Assembly: GCA_963281155.1 (NCBI GenBank) | Contig: CAUJLY010000001.1 | Coordinates: 5,270,001 to 5,334,000 of the forward strand | DNA length: 64,000 nt | Source of the DNA: Rhabditophanes sp. KR3021 | Lineage: Eukaryota > Nematoda > Chromadorea > Rhabditida > Alloionematidae | Direction of reading: 5' to 3' | Part shown: positions 13,501-28,500 of the stretch, one piece after another | How the letters are laid out: the number at the start of each line of letters is the position of its first letter | Position numbering within the stretch: the stretch's first letter is position 1 | Made by a program: the position numbers and the translations under genes | The notes under the pieces: model-generated | What the model saw: only the letters and a program-made list of their open reading frames with translations | Databases searched by the model: none | What the model was told of the DNA's origin: nothing

Positions 13501-16500
13501 TGGTCCTGATGGCACAACTGTTTTGAAAAAAGATGCTGACGGTAATTATATTTATCCGGTCATTAAGGTTGATGAAACTCCAACATCAGTAACAACACCA
13601 CTTACTGAAAAAGATCGGGGAGCCGAATCTTCAGAGGTTACCCCCAAGCTTGACATTGTCCAAGAAAAACCAGATAAAAGCAGTGAAACTACTGAGGAAT
13701 CAAGTGTTGACAGTACAATTAAGCCAACCGCCATCGTCATCGAAGGAGTGAATCTTGAGGAGTATAAAAAAGACCCTTCAGGAAGGTATATCAATGAAGA
13801 AGGCGACGTAATTGTGGATGGAAATGGCTTTCCAGTTGACAAAAATAGCAATATTTGGCCTAAAGATCAGGATAATAAATACCAAAAACCAGAAGAAACC
13901 GCAAGTGGTGATGTGATTTATCCCGTCTTAGACAAAGATGGTCATTTACTAGAAGTTGATGATGATGGCCATGCTATTCAAGACGGTGAGCGTTTAAAAA
14001 CTGACAGTAGAAAGAGGCCTTTAGATACTCTAGGCAACGTTTTACCCCGCGACAAATTTGGCAACTTTAGACAACCAGCTGTTGATGAGAACAATAAAGT
14101 CGTTTATCCTGTAGTTGATCCTGAAGGAAACTTAGTGAATGAGCCAATCCCAACAAACGATAAGGGACTGCCGATTGACAAACTAAATAACACTCTTATG
14201 ATTGATGACAACGGTTTTTATAAACTTCCTCGCCTTGATTCAAAGCAAAATCCAATTTACCCAATTGTAAACAAGAAAAATGAACCCTTGAAAAGTGAAG
14301 ACGATCAGTTTTTGGATGATGATCAAATGCCATTTCTTAAAGACTCCAAGGGAAGACCAATTGACAGCAACAGACAGAATTTACCTCAAAATGATCAGGG
14401 ATATTACATCGCGCCGGAGAAAATAGATGGAAAAATAATTTATCCTGTGAAAGACTCGAAAAATGTTGTTCTTGGATCTGATTCTACATCACACATCGTT
14501 GACCCGGAAGGAAACCTAATTGAAACAAACGAGGATTCCTTACCGATAATTTCTGGTGAGATTTTGCCGAAAGATGATAAGGGTTTCTTTGTGCTACCTG
14601 ACAAAGATGAGGATGGAAAATTAATTTTCCCGGTAAAGGATGCGACGGGTTCCATTCTTCCAACAGAAAGTTCTTCAAAAAGACCCTTTTACCCCGATAG
14701 CAATGCAGTTATTGCTACGGACGAGGTTGGCCGCCCCTTGGATATTGATGGAAATGTCCTGAACAAAGATGCTTCTGGAAATTACATATTGCCTGAAACA
14801 ATACTAAGTACTAAAAAACCAACAGGTAAGAATTGAACTAGATTCTATTATTTAAAAAATACTATTAAACAACATTATGGCAATGGAATAATTACAAACA
14901 TTTCACCTAATATTATGTAAAAGATTATAGAAAATGAGCTATTTAAAAGAATTAATTTTAAACTTGCATAAGTATTTGTTAAATTTATTTGACATTACCC
15001 ACAATCCTTAGTATTTGAAGGCTGAAACATTTTGCATAATTCAAATACATGGTTTTTGCCAGTTAATTCGTTCATCTTGACTTCGTAAAGCATGTTTTAA
15101 TTGAAAGAAAATAATATTTATATAAGTCAAAAACTATTGTATTTTGTGTCTATTTAAATTTAAGTTAAGGCATCATTTATTTGATCGCAAGATATAAAAA
15201 TTACGTATGTAAATAAAAACATAGGTAATAAATTAGTGGTAATTTGACTATTCTTGAATCAAAGATATTAGTTGTAAATTTCAGAATAACAAATAGTTAT
15301 GTTGTCTAATCTTATAAATTCTATAGATGATTCCGAAACTTTACCAACCGATGTATCTCAATTAGAAAAGTTAACAACTATATTGCCAGTTATAAATCCT
15401 GAAGATATTGAGGAAGTAGAAGTTAAAACAACAGATGCTTATGGAAAAGAAATTTTCCCTATTGTTGATATTTTCGGAGTACCTTTATTAAGAAAAGATG
15501 ATAAATATGTAGATAATAATGGAAATGAAGTTGAATTAAACAGTGACAATATTCCATTACACCCTGAAACGGGTCTTGAACTTCCAAAGAAGGAAAATGG
15601 AGAGTTTGTATACCCATTCATTTTGCCAGATGGAAAGATCGCCCCAATGTCAACCAGCAATAAACCAGTGTATGAAATCGTAGATTCACAGAATAATTTA
15701 TATCCTACTCATGAAACTTCTAAGGCCCGAGTAGACAATGAAAATAATCCCATTCCTACATCTGTGTTCGGTTTGCCTCTCAGCAAGGATCTTCTACCTC
15801 TTCCAACCAATGAAGCTAAACAATTTGTGTATGATTCGACTATTCCTGATGAAGAATTGTTTGCCTTGCCGACGGATGAATATGGAAAAGTCATTCATCA
15901 TCCAATTAAGGATTCTGAGGGTGCTTTACTAAGCACAGAAGCCACTTCGGGGAAATATTTGGATAAAGATAATAATGCTATTGATGTTAACGAAAGAAAT
16001 GAACCAATTGACGCATCCACGGGGGATGTTCTGCAAAAAGATGCTTCAGGTTGGTTAACAGTATTTTAAAAATAGTTTTAATACCTCCAAAATAATTGGA
16101 GTGTTGAAAATGAACTTTAGATAAAAAATTACAAAAGTTATACGTTCATTTTAGACGTAATTAGTTCATAAACATAATTCTATTAATTTCCTATTGTCTT
16201 ATTAGTTTCTTTTATTGACTATATTTTTTATCTAATGTGAAATAGAAATAACAAAATCTAGAAATATCACATGTGGTTATATTGCAGAAATCTTTACATT
16301 TGATCCTTTATTGTTAAACAATATAAAAAGGAAAAATACTATTAATTTATATTCACTTTATATATGAATGAGTGTGGAACAATAAGCTCTCCGAGATTCT
16401 TTCATATAAGTCTTTCCTAAACAATTTGATATCCATTAAGAAGCATGGTGCTTTTACTAGATTAATAGTTAAATATTACATAATTTATAATTTCTATAAA

Positions 16501-19500
16501 TGCAATTTTTCGAGTTAAATAACAGCCATGGAACATTTTATGTTCGATTGGAAATTCTGTAATTCTGATTATTTAAATATGTACTATTTGTTTTATAATA
16601 TATACTTTCACTTATTATTTTCAAAAAATTCATGTAAATCCGAATTAAGTACTTAAGCCAAACAGCTGTCTTTAAATGAAAGTAAATCCCTGGTTGGCTG
16701 AAAATATTTAGATTATAGTGAAGCTAATTCGATACATGTTTTAATAGACTAATTGGAACTTGATACAATTAGTCATTAAAAATGGTTATGATAGAGATTT
16801 TCAATTATATGTCAAGTTTGTTTAAAAATTGTGGATTAACTAGTTGTAGTTGCTTGCATAAACACACAAATTCTGTTAATTTTTACAACTTAAATCTACT
16901 TTTGTACCATGACAATTGTTCCAGAAATACAAATATGTTCCTCGTCTCTAAATCATAACTTTTAGGCACCTACATCTATCCTGATATTGTGACGCAAATT
17001 TCATCTACAGACTCATCCGGAGACATAATTCACGTTACTGGCGAAGACAGAAAACTTGATGCTCACGCCACTGAAATATATCCTGAAACCACAGACAAAT
17101 CAGACAAACCAACGATAATTATTACTGATTCTGAAGGTCAATTGCTAAGTACAGACTCTACCGGAGATTATATCGATAAGGAAGGAAATCGCATTAAACT
17201 CAATGAAAATAATGAACCAGTCACTGATGATAACATAGTTTTGGAGAAAGATTCTCATGGCAATTATGTTATAAAATCTGAGGACGTTCTTACTGAAGTA
17301 ACTAAGCCAACAATTGGTGATGTTTCTGAGGAGACGATCGCCGAGACTTTGCCTACTGAAAATATAAAAGCAACCATTGATACAGGAAGCGAGGAAGTTG
17401 ATAGCATGACAACCCCACAATATTCCCAGCCTTTATATCCTATTGTTGATGTATTTGGTGAACCACTCTTGAAGAATGAAGATGGAAATTATGTGGACAA
17501 TCTTGGAAACGTTGTTAAAATAAATTCTGACAATATTCCAATTGACCCTTCAGGGAACTTGCTTCTTCATAACGAGGATGGCGACTACGTGTACCCCCTT
17601 GTAAATGAAAAAAATGAAATAATTCCGACCTCGCCTACTAGTAAAAAACCAATCTATCCTATACATGATGTCGATGGGTCTTTATATCCTACTGATTCGG
17701 TTACAAAGGAGCACGTGGATCACGATGAAAATATAATTAAAACAGACAAATTTGGTGTGCCAGTAACCAAAGAGGGATTACCTCTATCTACTGACGCCTC
17801 CAAAGCATACATTTATGAATCCTCCCCAGAGACTATACTTGCAGAAGAAAATAAAATGGAACCAACTAAATTGCCGACTGATTCTGAAGAAGAACACGAA
17901 GTACTTCCAACCACGAAAGCAGGCACTAAAGTCTACATTACAGACTCCCAAGGACAATTGCTAAATATTAATTCAGATGGCCAATACGTTGATGAAGATA
18001 AAAACTTGATCCAAGTAAATGACGACGGAGAACCAATAGATTCTCATAGCCAAGTTCTTCCAAAGAATGCGCAGGGACAATATATTTACGATTCTAGATC
18101 TGATGGCATTCTTCCCGAAGTTACAAAGGAAACGGAAGCTGAGACTTTAAGTACCGATCAAACTATCATTGAAAAAGTTGCTTCAACCCATGTCCCGATT
18201 GTCATTCAACCAGGAGATGAACTCGAGGAGGAGGTAAAAAGCACAGACGTATATGGAAAGGAAATCTACCCCGTTGTAAACCAATTCAATCAGCCTTTGC
18301 AGAAAAATTCTGATGGAAAATACATTGACAATTTAGGAAATGAAATTGAATTAAACAATGACAATGTTCCTTTGCATCCTCAATCCGGTTTGGAATTACA
18401 GAAAAACGACAAATCAGAATATGTTTATCCAATAATTTTGCCAGATGGAAAGATCGCCCCAATGTCGACCAGCAATAAACCAGTGTATGAAATCGTAGAT
18501 TCACAGAATAATTTATATCCCACTCATGAAACTTCTAAGGCTCGAGTAGACAATGAAAATAATCTCATTCCCACATCTATGTTCGGTTTGCCTCTCAGCA
18601 AGGATCTTCTACCTCTTCCAACCAATGAAGCTAAGCAATTTGTATATGATTTGACTATTCCTGATGAAGAATTGTTTGCCTTGCCAACGGATCAATATGG
18701 AAAAGTCATTCATCATCCAATTAAGGATTCTGAGGGTGTTTTACTAAGCACAGAAGCCACTTCGGGGAAATATTTGGATAAGGATAATAATGTAATTGAT
18801 GTTAATGAAAGAAATGAACCTGTTATTGGAACAACTGTCTTAGAAAAGGATTCCACAGGACACTACATTTATCCTTCTGATTTGTTACCAACTCCTTCTA
18901 TTTTTGCTCCAACAATTGAAACTATTACAAAAGACACTGAGTTAATTAAACAAAAACAATTAGATCGATGTCCCGAAGCTCTCAGAGAAGCAAGTTTAAT
19001 GTTTATTTTCGAAACTTCAAAAGATTCTCAAATCATCTTTGAACGATTTAGAGCAATTCTTTTAGAATTTTTCACTAAAAAGCTTGATATTAAACGTGAA
19101 AAAGTTGGTTTGGCACATTATGGAAATTCGGTTGAAGTTCTCTTTGACATTTCTAATTATGATGAACTTGAAGAAATAAGAGACAGTTTAATGGAATTAC
19201 ATTTTACAGGGGGTAAAGCAGACCCACTTCTTGCTTTAAGATCAATAATCCAACTAGTTCATGAATCCAATGAATTAAATGAAAAAGTAATGATTTTGTT
19301 TACCATGACTCAAATTACTGGCCAAGTTAAAGAAACATTTGACAAATTAGCCAAAGAAGAAGAAATTAAAGTTATTATAGTTGAAATGAGTAGTTTTATC
19401 GAGAAAGGAGAACCAACACTTGTTTTGTATGAAAATATTTGTGCCCAATTAGATTCCGAATTTTCTACCGTAAAACATGTTACTTCCTCATATGAAGATA

Positions 19501-22500
19501 GTCAGACCACGCAAGAACCAAAGACCAGTGAAGGTTCGTATCACACGGACTCAACTAGAAATGTTGTTCATCCAATCGTAGATTCACGAGGATATCTCTT
19601 ACCTAAAAACAAAGAAGGCAAATACCTTGACAACCTAGATAATGAAATTAAATATGATCGATTTGACCGTCCACTGGGACACGATGGAAACGTCCTTCCT
19701 CAAGATAACTTAGAAAATTACGTATTTGTTGACGAAGCTATTTCTCCTTCTATTATACCCACAGACGATGATGAAAAATGTTCTATTAAATCGACGAACA
19801 TTGATTTGGTCTTCGGAATTGCTGATAATAGCTTCAGTGTATCTGATTTCCGCTCAGTAGTTGATTCTATTTCCGAATTCATTAATAAGAAAGTAAACAT
19901 GGCTCCAGATGTAACAAGAATTTCAATCATTAATTACGGTAAAAATGTTAATATTCCTGTGGCTCTCGGAGGATATCAAGAAAAGAGAGAAATTGTTCTT
20001 AAACTTAGAGATATTGCACAAAACTCTAATTTAGAAAGACCTGAATTTTCAGTTCTATTGAATGCTGCCAACCAGCAATTTGAGACGTTTGGAAGGAAAA
20101 ATTCGGAGAAAATTGTTTTAGTCGTTTCTAACGGAGAAGATGTACAAGGGTAAGTAAATGCATAATTATAATTCAGCGATATATTTATTTTTCCGAACTT
20201 ATTTAAACAAGTTAATTATACACAAATAATTAAATTTACCCCTAGTAAATCATTTGCATAGTTTCCTCTATGCCTTCCGTGTAAAATGGTAGTTATGTAA
20301 AAATGAAGGATAGAAATTAAATGATGTGCAATTCACTCGTCTTTTTGATTAGCATTTGAATAATGGGATAAGGTGTTCCATCATTTATTTGTTTTTATTA
20401 ATTCTTTTAAAGCTGCATTATCTAAGTATATTCAGGGCGATTCAAACAATCAATATAATGTGAAGTTTTCCTTAAAATTAGTGTCACATAAAACAAAACA
20501 TATTGGTTATAAGTTTATTTATTATCTACCTATTAATTATCTTTTACAAATATGTATTAAAAGATTCTTTAGAAAGTTGGTTTACGCCATCCCAATAAAT
20601 TGTCATTTAACTTTATTAGCAATATTTTCTAACATAGGCATATTGAAAATTTGTATACCACTCACTGTAAGAATAGTTATAAATTAATAAGTTACTTTGG
20701 AAGACGAAGAATATACACAAATTATTAGCGAACAGAAATAATTACATCAAGTTACTTTCAGATATACTGAAGAAATAAAAGATAATAAATTCAAATTAAT
20801 TGTTGTTGCCTTGGATGAATTTTCTGATGAAGTTAATGACAAAAATGTAAATTCATTATTTGTTGATGATTGGAGCAACTTCAATGCTAATAAAATAATT
20901 GAGGCGATAGAAGATGCTTGTAAAGTAGGATATATTGATCTCCCAAAAGTAGTGATACTTTCTACACAACAACTGTTGCTCCTATTCAAAAAGCTATTGA
21001 GGTCATTGGACCTGACAATGAACTTGATGTGGTAACTCAAAAGCCTACTGCTGAAGAAAAAATTAATAGTTTGACTGGTGACGATACTACTTCAAAATCA
21101 ACTGAAAAAACAACTCAAGAAGAAGAAATCAAAGCATTACCAACCGAAGATGACATCGAAGTATTTCCAACCACGAAAGCAGGCACTAAAGTCTATATTA
21201 CAAATTCGCAAGGTCAATTGCTTAATCTTGATTCGGATGGCCACTATGTTGATGAAAATGAAAATTTGATTCAATTAAATGAAGACGGAGAGCCAATTGA
21301 TTCCGAAAATCAAGTTTTGCCAAAAGATTCAGAAGGTAAATATGTTTATTCATCAATAAAATCGGATGATGTTCTTACTCAAGCAAGCAAAGAAGATATT
21401 GATAAAATTACTCCAAAAACTATGATTCATACAACACAAGAAACAGATGCTGAGACGTTAAGTACCGATCAAACTATCATTGAAAAAGTTGCTTCAACCC
21501 ATGTCCCAATTGTCATTCAACCAGGAGATGAACTCGAGGAGGAGGTAAAAAGCACAGACGTATATGGAAAGGAAATCTACCCCGTTGTAAACCAATTCAA
21601 TCAGCCCTTGCAGAAAAATTCTGACGGAAAATATATTGACAATTTAGGAAATGAAATTGAATTAAACAATGATAATGTTCCTTTGAATCCTCAATCCGGT
21701 TTGGAATTACAGAAAAACGACAAATCAGAATATGTTTATCCAATAATTTTGCCAGATGGAAAGATAGCTCCAATGTCGACTAGCAATAAACCAGTGTATG
21801 AAATCGTAGATTCACAGAATAATTTATATCCTACTCATGAAACTTCTAAGGCCCGAGTAGACAATGAAAATAATCTCATTCCCACATCTATGTTCGGTTT
21901 GCCTCTCAGCAAGGATCTTTTACCTCTTCCAACCAATGAAGCTAAGCAATTTGTGTATGATTTGACTATCCCTGATGAAGAATTGTTTGCCTTGCCGACG
22001 GATGAATATGGAAAAGTCATTCATCATCCAATTAAAGATTCTGAGGGTGTCTTACTAAGCACAGAATCTTCATCGGGTCAATATTTGGATAAGAATAATA
22101 ATTTAATTGATGTTAATGAAAGAAATGAACCTGTTATTGGAACAACTGTTTTAGAAAAAGATGCGTCAGGTAGGTCATAAACTATTATTAAAAAATTATT
22201 TTAATCGTAAAAGAAGATTTATTCAATAAGTCAAAAGTGGATCTAAAAATACAATTATTATTTATACCTAGAATATGATTTTTCTTACATTTAATGTTAT
22301 GGGCTGACAATATGAAATGTATTATTTCTGCTTCCAACATTTTTCAGCTAATAACCCATTATATGTGGATATTCGATTGTTTAACTTTAGACACATATGC
22401 ATGTATATAAATAGAACTTCTTAGAGACAAAGATAAAATGCGGAATATATACATCTGTAAACTTAATCTGTATATTTTTATTATTATATTTTTGCGAAAC

Positions 22501-25500
22501 TCATTGTAATTGGTCTAAGTGATTTCTTGTAAAAGCGTGTAGATATAGACAGTGTATTTTCTATGAGTTTAAATGCATAATATTATTTGAGATCTCAAAA
22601 GAATATACAGGAAGATACAAAGACCAATCATACTCAACGCTAAATTGGAACGTAAAATAATAATTGAATTTTCGCCTAATTAGATTTGAAATTAAAACAA
22701 GAAAAAACTTCTAAAGGAAAATTTACGTTTTGTATTTCATCGCCAATACCTTAGTTCTACACACACAGCTGAGAATCTCATTTTGAGCACTACATTTAAC
22801 ATAAAAGTGTGTGATACAATATTATATTTATTGTAGAAGGTAATTATGATAAAAAAGTTTTGACAAATTAGTGTTTAATGTATGTTGAATTCAATATGAA
22901 ATTACATCCACTTTATTGGACTAATAACCAATGTAATTATGGTTTGAGTGTAAGTACAATTTGTACATTATTGCGCATGATCTTAAGCATAAAATGTAGT
23001 GGTTATTTTACTAAAAGTGTTGATGGTTTTCTTATATAAAAAACATTCTTTAATATTTATTAGACTTGCATACTAAAATTCATTTTAAATTAAATAATAA
23101 ATGAATAATAGCTTTTTTAATTTTAACAGTTTTCTCAATTTGCCAATATGCGTATCTATAAGATTTTAACTCTTGGAGATAGTTTACGATTTTTAAAGCT
23201 TAATTAAAGACTATTAATTTAATTGACCAACATATTGTACATATTTATGTAACACAAATTAAGAGTAAAAGATATTATAGTTTATTACATGGGTACATAT
23301 TAATAGTTTTTAAATTTCAACTGATTTTCACAATCCAGGATAATATGTCATATCATTTGGACCGTAGTATTCATTATCTTCACAATTATCGTCATATTCA
23401 TCAACAATTATATTTTACTTGACACAAGAACAACTTAAAATATCAATAACTTACAATATATTAGCAATAGTAATGAGAAAATTGGTGTTCAAATATTATT
23501 TATTTTAATTTTTTAAAACTTAAATATCATTTTAAGTACTCAAAATCATACTAAAATTGTATGTTTTACTAAACCTTTAATTGTCATAAACATTATTATC
23601 ATTATTATACAAACAGTTATTATATGATTGTGTACTCTTTTTATAAGTAATGCTATAACAATCTTATATAAATTGCAGTGCACACTTATGCATATATTAG
23701 ACATGGTAATATAGTTATGATTTTTTTAATATAATTTAGTGTTAATCGGAATTTATTACAAAGTTTTTTGCAAAACATATATGATTGCGTACTTTCACTC
23801 AAATTGAGATTCTCAGCTCTGTGTGTAGTTATAAAAAATGTCATACTTTTTTTAAAATAATAATTTGAGAAACCGAAAACTTTTTTATAAGAAAAACTAA
23901 TTCATTATTTTAAGCTCAAAAATATTTTGTTTAAAAATAAATGCAGCGCTTCATATATAATTTCAATTAAATGTTTAAAGACTATTCTTGAATTAAGTCC
24001 AATTACTGATTTAGTAATCAAATTATTTTTTGGCTTCAAATTTGATCGTATACATATAAAATAGTGCTAAAACACTTTCTTAACCTTTGTCACACAAAAA
24101 TAGGTAACTCGAAAGATAAAAAGTACTATTCAAGTCATGTTTATTTTTTAAACATAACTCGTCAATATTGATTGCAAATTATAAACTATATGTAAAATTA
24201 TTCAATTGCTCAGTAATATAAAAAAATGAGAGATAGCAATATTTTTATAAAATTTGAATTATTTTATTAATAACAACTTTTTTGGTCATTGTTGAATTAG
24301 CATAAATATAACCAATAATATATTTCTCTTTATCATAATTTACATTTGTGTTGTAAACATTTTTTAATGATGTAATTAATGTTTCTTATTTTAAAATAAT
24401 ATTTATTGCCCTGAAATATAATATGTAACTGCAAATTAAATTTTCCTTAACCACATTTATGACTTTTCAGGTGCCTTTATTTATCCTGAAGAAGATTTGC
24501 AAATATTTTCTACAGATTCATCCGGAGACATAATTGAAGTTACAGTAGAAGACAAAAAACTTGATATTATTAAAGAAACAACACCTAAGCCAACAATAAT
24601 TATTACCGATTCTGAAGGCCAATTGTTAAGTACAGACTCCACTGGAGATTATATCGATAAGGAAGGAAATCGCATTAAACTCAATGAAAATAATGAACCA
24701 GTCACTGATGATAACATAGTTTTGGAGAAAGATTCTCATGGCAATTATGTTATAAAATCTGAGGACGTTCTTACTGAAGTAACTAAGCCAACAATTGGTG
24801 ATGTTTCTGAGGAGACGATCGCCGAGACTTTGCCTACTGAAAATATAAAAGCAACCATTGATACAGGAAGCGAGGAAGTTGATAGCATGACAACCCCAAA
24901 ATATTCCCAACCTTTATATCCTATTGTTGATGTATTTGGTGAACCACTCTTGAAGAATGAAGATGGAAATTATGTGGACAATCTTGGAAACGTTGTTAAA
25001 ATAAATTCTGACAATATTCCAATTGACCCTTCAGGGAACTTGCTTCTTCATAACGAGGATGGCGACTACGTGTACCCCCTTGTAAATGAAAAAAATGAAA
25101 TAATTCCGACCTCGCCTACTAGTAAAAAACCAATCTATCCTATACATGATGTCGATGGGTCTTTATATCCTACTGATTCGGTTACAAAGGAGCACGTGGA
25201 TCACGATGAAAATATAATTAAAACAGACAAATTTGGTGTGCCAGTAACCAAAGAGGGATTACCTCTATCTACTGACGCCTCCAAAGCATACATTTATGAA
25301 TCCTCCCCAGAGACTATACTTGCAGAAGAAAATAAAATGGAACCAACTAAATTGCCGACTGATTCTGAAGAAGAACACGAAGTACTTCCAACCACGAAAG
25401 CAGGCACTAAAGTCTACATTACAGACTCCCAAGGACAATTGCTAAATATTAATTCAGATGGCCAATACGTTGATGAAGATAAAAACTTGATCCAAGTAAA

Positions 25501-28500
25501 TGACGACGGAGAACCAATAGATTCTCATAGCCAAGTTCTTCCAAAGAATGCGCAGGGACAATATATTTACGATTCTAGATCTGATGGCATTCTTCCCGAA
25601 GTTACACAAGAAACGGAAGCTGAGACTTTAAGTACCGATCAAACTATCATTGAAAAAGTTGCTTCAACCCATGTCCCAATTGTCATTCAACCAGGAGATG
25701 AACTCGAGGAGGAGGTAAAAAGCACAGACGTATATGGAAAGGAAATCTACCCTGTTGTAAACCAATTCAATCAGCCCTTGCAGAAAAATTCTGACGGAAA
25801 ATATATTGACAATTTAGGAAATGAAATTGAATTAAACAATGATAATGTTCCTTTGCATCCTCAATCCGGTTTGGAATTACAGAAAAACGACAAATCAGAG
25901 TATGTTTATCCAATAATTTTGCCAGATGGAAAGATAGCTCCAATGTCGACTAGCAATAAACCAGTGTATGAAATCGTAGATTCACAGAATAATTTATATC
26001 CTACTCATGAAACTTCTAAGGCTCGAGTAGACAATGAAAATAATCTCATTCCCACATCTATGTTTGGTTTGCCTCTCAGCAAGGATCTTCTACCTCTTCC
26101 AACCAATGAAGCTAAGCAATTTGTGTATGATTTGACTATCCCTGATGAAGAATTGTTTGCCTTGCCGACGGATGAATATGGAAAAGTCATTCATCACCCA
26201 ATTAAAGATTCTGAGGGTGTCTTACTAAGCACAGAATCTACTTCAGGAAAATATCTGGACAAGGATAATAATGTAATTGATGTTAATGAAAGAAATGAAC
26301 CTGTTGTTGGAACAACTGTCTTAGAAAAAGATGCAACAGGTAAGTAATAATTTTTACACAAAAGCTAATTCTATTGTACAAAATTTATTTATATAGCAAA
26401 CAATTTTAATGACGATAGGCTTAAAGTTTTATAATAAGTTAAGTTGTTTTGGACATTGTCCATCCTTTTATTAAAACACTAGATACGGAATGCATTTTTT
26501 GAAATTCTTTTCTTTATCATTGCTTTGCAAAGCGACCTACCCCTGCTCAAATAAGCCTTTCTCTTTTTGCATAAAAGTTTTGGTTAATGTAAAGCTTTTT
26601 TTGACTCTTTTACACTCATTACACAAAAAATAACATTTAGTACCTAGAACATCAAAAAGATATTTGATATCTCCTTTCTGTAGGAGGCACTACAGTAATT
26701 CACGAAAAAATCTTACAGACTAATTTACGGAATGTCAGAATTATATAGTAGTAGATTAGTTGTTGAGATGAAAACATATGTTCAAAAATCGTTTAGACTC
26801 ATTTTGTGGATCTATCAAAATTTCTTATGTTTTATTAAATTGAATTTGTTAGAATTTAAGAGTAAGGTATTTTTCTTTACAGTTTTAAAGGATATCTCTG
26901 AAAACTATAAAATACGAGTAATTTTACATGAATACAGATGATTTAGTAGTTTTTAAAACTTTTACGTTTTTCTCTTATTTAAAGCATGCAATATAAAATT
27001 CAGTGATTATTTCATTTTCAAGTTTTGCTTAGAACACATGCATGTATTCTTAATGTTAACCTAAATTTGTTGAAATTAATTTTCGGACATAACATTCATA
27101 ATAGATATTCGAAATCTTTACAACTTCTATGCAAAATGTATGGAATAATTTATTTTATATTTGACATAATTGCAATGGTTTTAACGAATAATAATTTAAA
27201 TTTTTTATATTTAAATGTAACACTTATTTGAGTAGCCTCAGTCATTTGATGTTTAACAAATTAGATTGTTTTAAATGAATCCAAACATCTTTATAAATTC
27301 AAAAAGACAAGTCTAAAAAATACTCATTATTGTTCAAAAGAATATTCCATGATTCGAAAATAATTGTAAATACAAACATATCACTAAATAACAGATTGTT
27401 ATGTTCTTCCACGACTTTTTCGATATGTATATTTTGATTAGATCTGAAATTAAAAACACATAATCAGTTACATACAGATTTTATTTTGTCTTATCAAAAT
27501 ATCTTTTCTAAATATAAGTGTTATTTCAACAATTGATTAATTTCAATTTACAACATAATTGTGGGAATGAGAGCAAATATTACGACACCATTTATTTTTC
27601 CTTTCCAATAAATTAATTTTTAGGTGTTTACATTTATCCCGAAGAAATAAAACCAACGGTACCTTCCCAGAAACATAAAGACATCATCATTATTGGACCT
27701 GACAATACACCCATAAAACAAGGAAGTGATGGAAAATTCCGCGATTCTGAAGGAAAAGAAGTTGAAATTCATCTTAACAGTGAAGATAAGCCTCTTGACC
27801 AATTTAATCAAATTTTGCCTACCAGTAACTCCGGCGATTACGTTTTTACAACCGAAGACCAATCTTTAACAGGTTTTTCAACAACATCACCTTCCCAGAA
27901 GCATAAAGACATCATCATTATTGGACCTGACAATACACCCATAAAACAAGGAAGTGATGGAAAATTCCGCGATTCTGAAGGAAAAGAAGTTGAAATTCAT
28001 CTTAACAGTGAGGATAAGCCTCTTGACCAATTTAATCAAGTTTTGCCTACCAGTAACTCCGGCGATTACGTTTTTACAACCGAAGACCAATCTTTAACAG
28101 GTTTTTCAACAACATCACCTTCCCAGAAGCATAAAGACATCATCATTATTGGACCTGACAATACACCCATAAAACAAGGAAGTGATGGAAAATTCCGCGA
28201 TTCTGAAGGAAAAGAAGTTGAAATTCATCTTAACAGTGAGGATAAGCCTCTTGACCAATTTAATCAAGTTTTGCCTACCAGTAACTCCGGCGATTACGTT
28301 TTTACAACCGAAGACCAATCTTTAACAGGCTTTTCAACAACATCACCTTCCCAGAAGCACAAAGATATTACAATTATTGGACCTGACAATACACCCATAA
28401 AACAAGGAAGTGATGGAAAATTCCGTGATTTACAAGGAAACGAAATTCGCTATAATTCCGAGGGTAAACCTCTTGATCAATTTAATGAAATTCTTCCTAC

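Noticed and set aside
15275..15326. TTTCAG near 15280 as acceptor of exon 24
   Set aside because: It would read into a stop at once; CTATAG at 15325-15326 keeps the phase-1 frame.
20373..20687. 104-codon + strand ORF
   Set aside because: Lies wholly in intron 25, is Ile/Tyr/Lys-rich as expected from AT-rich DNA, and has no motif or splice logic.
17145..26190. Recurrent antisense ORFs of near-identical sequence in exons 25-27 (e.g. 17145-17420, 24626-24910, 21835-22020, 26005-26190)
   Set aside because: They recur only because the sense exons are duplicated; codon pattern and splice phases support the sense strand.
27662..28345. Regular 228-bp repeats as a CRISPR-like or satellite array
   Set aside because: No spacers; units are coding, in frame and part of the acidic repeat protein.
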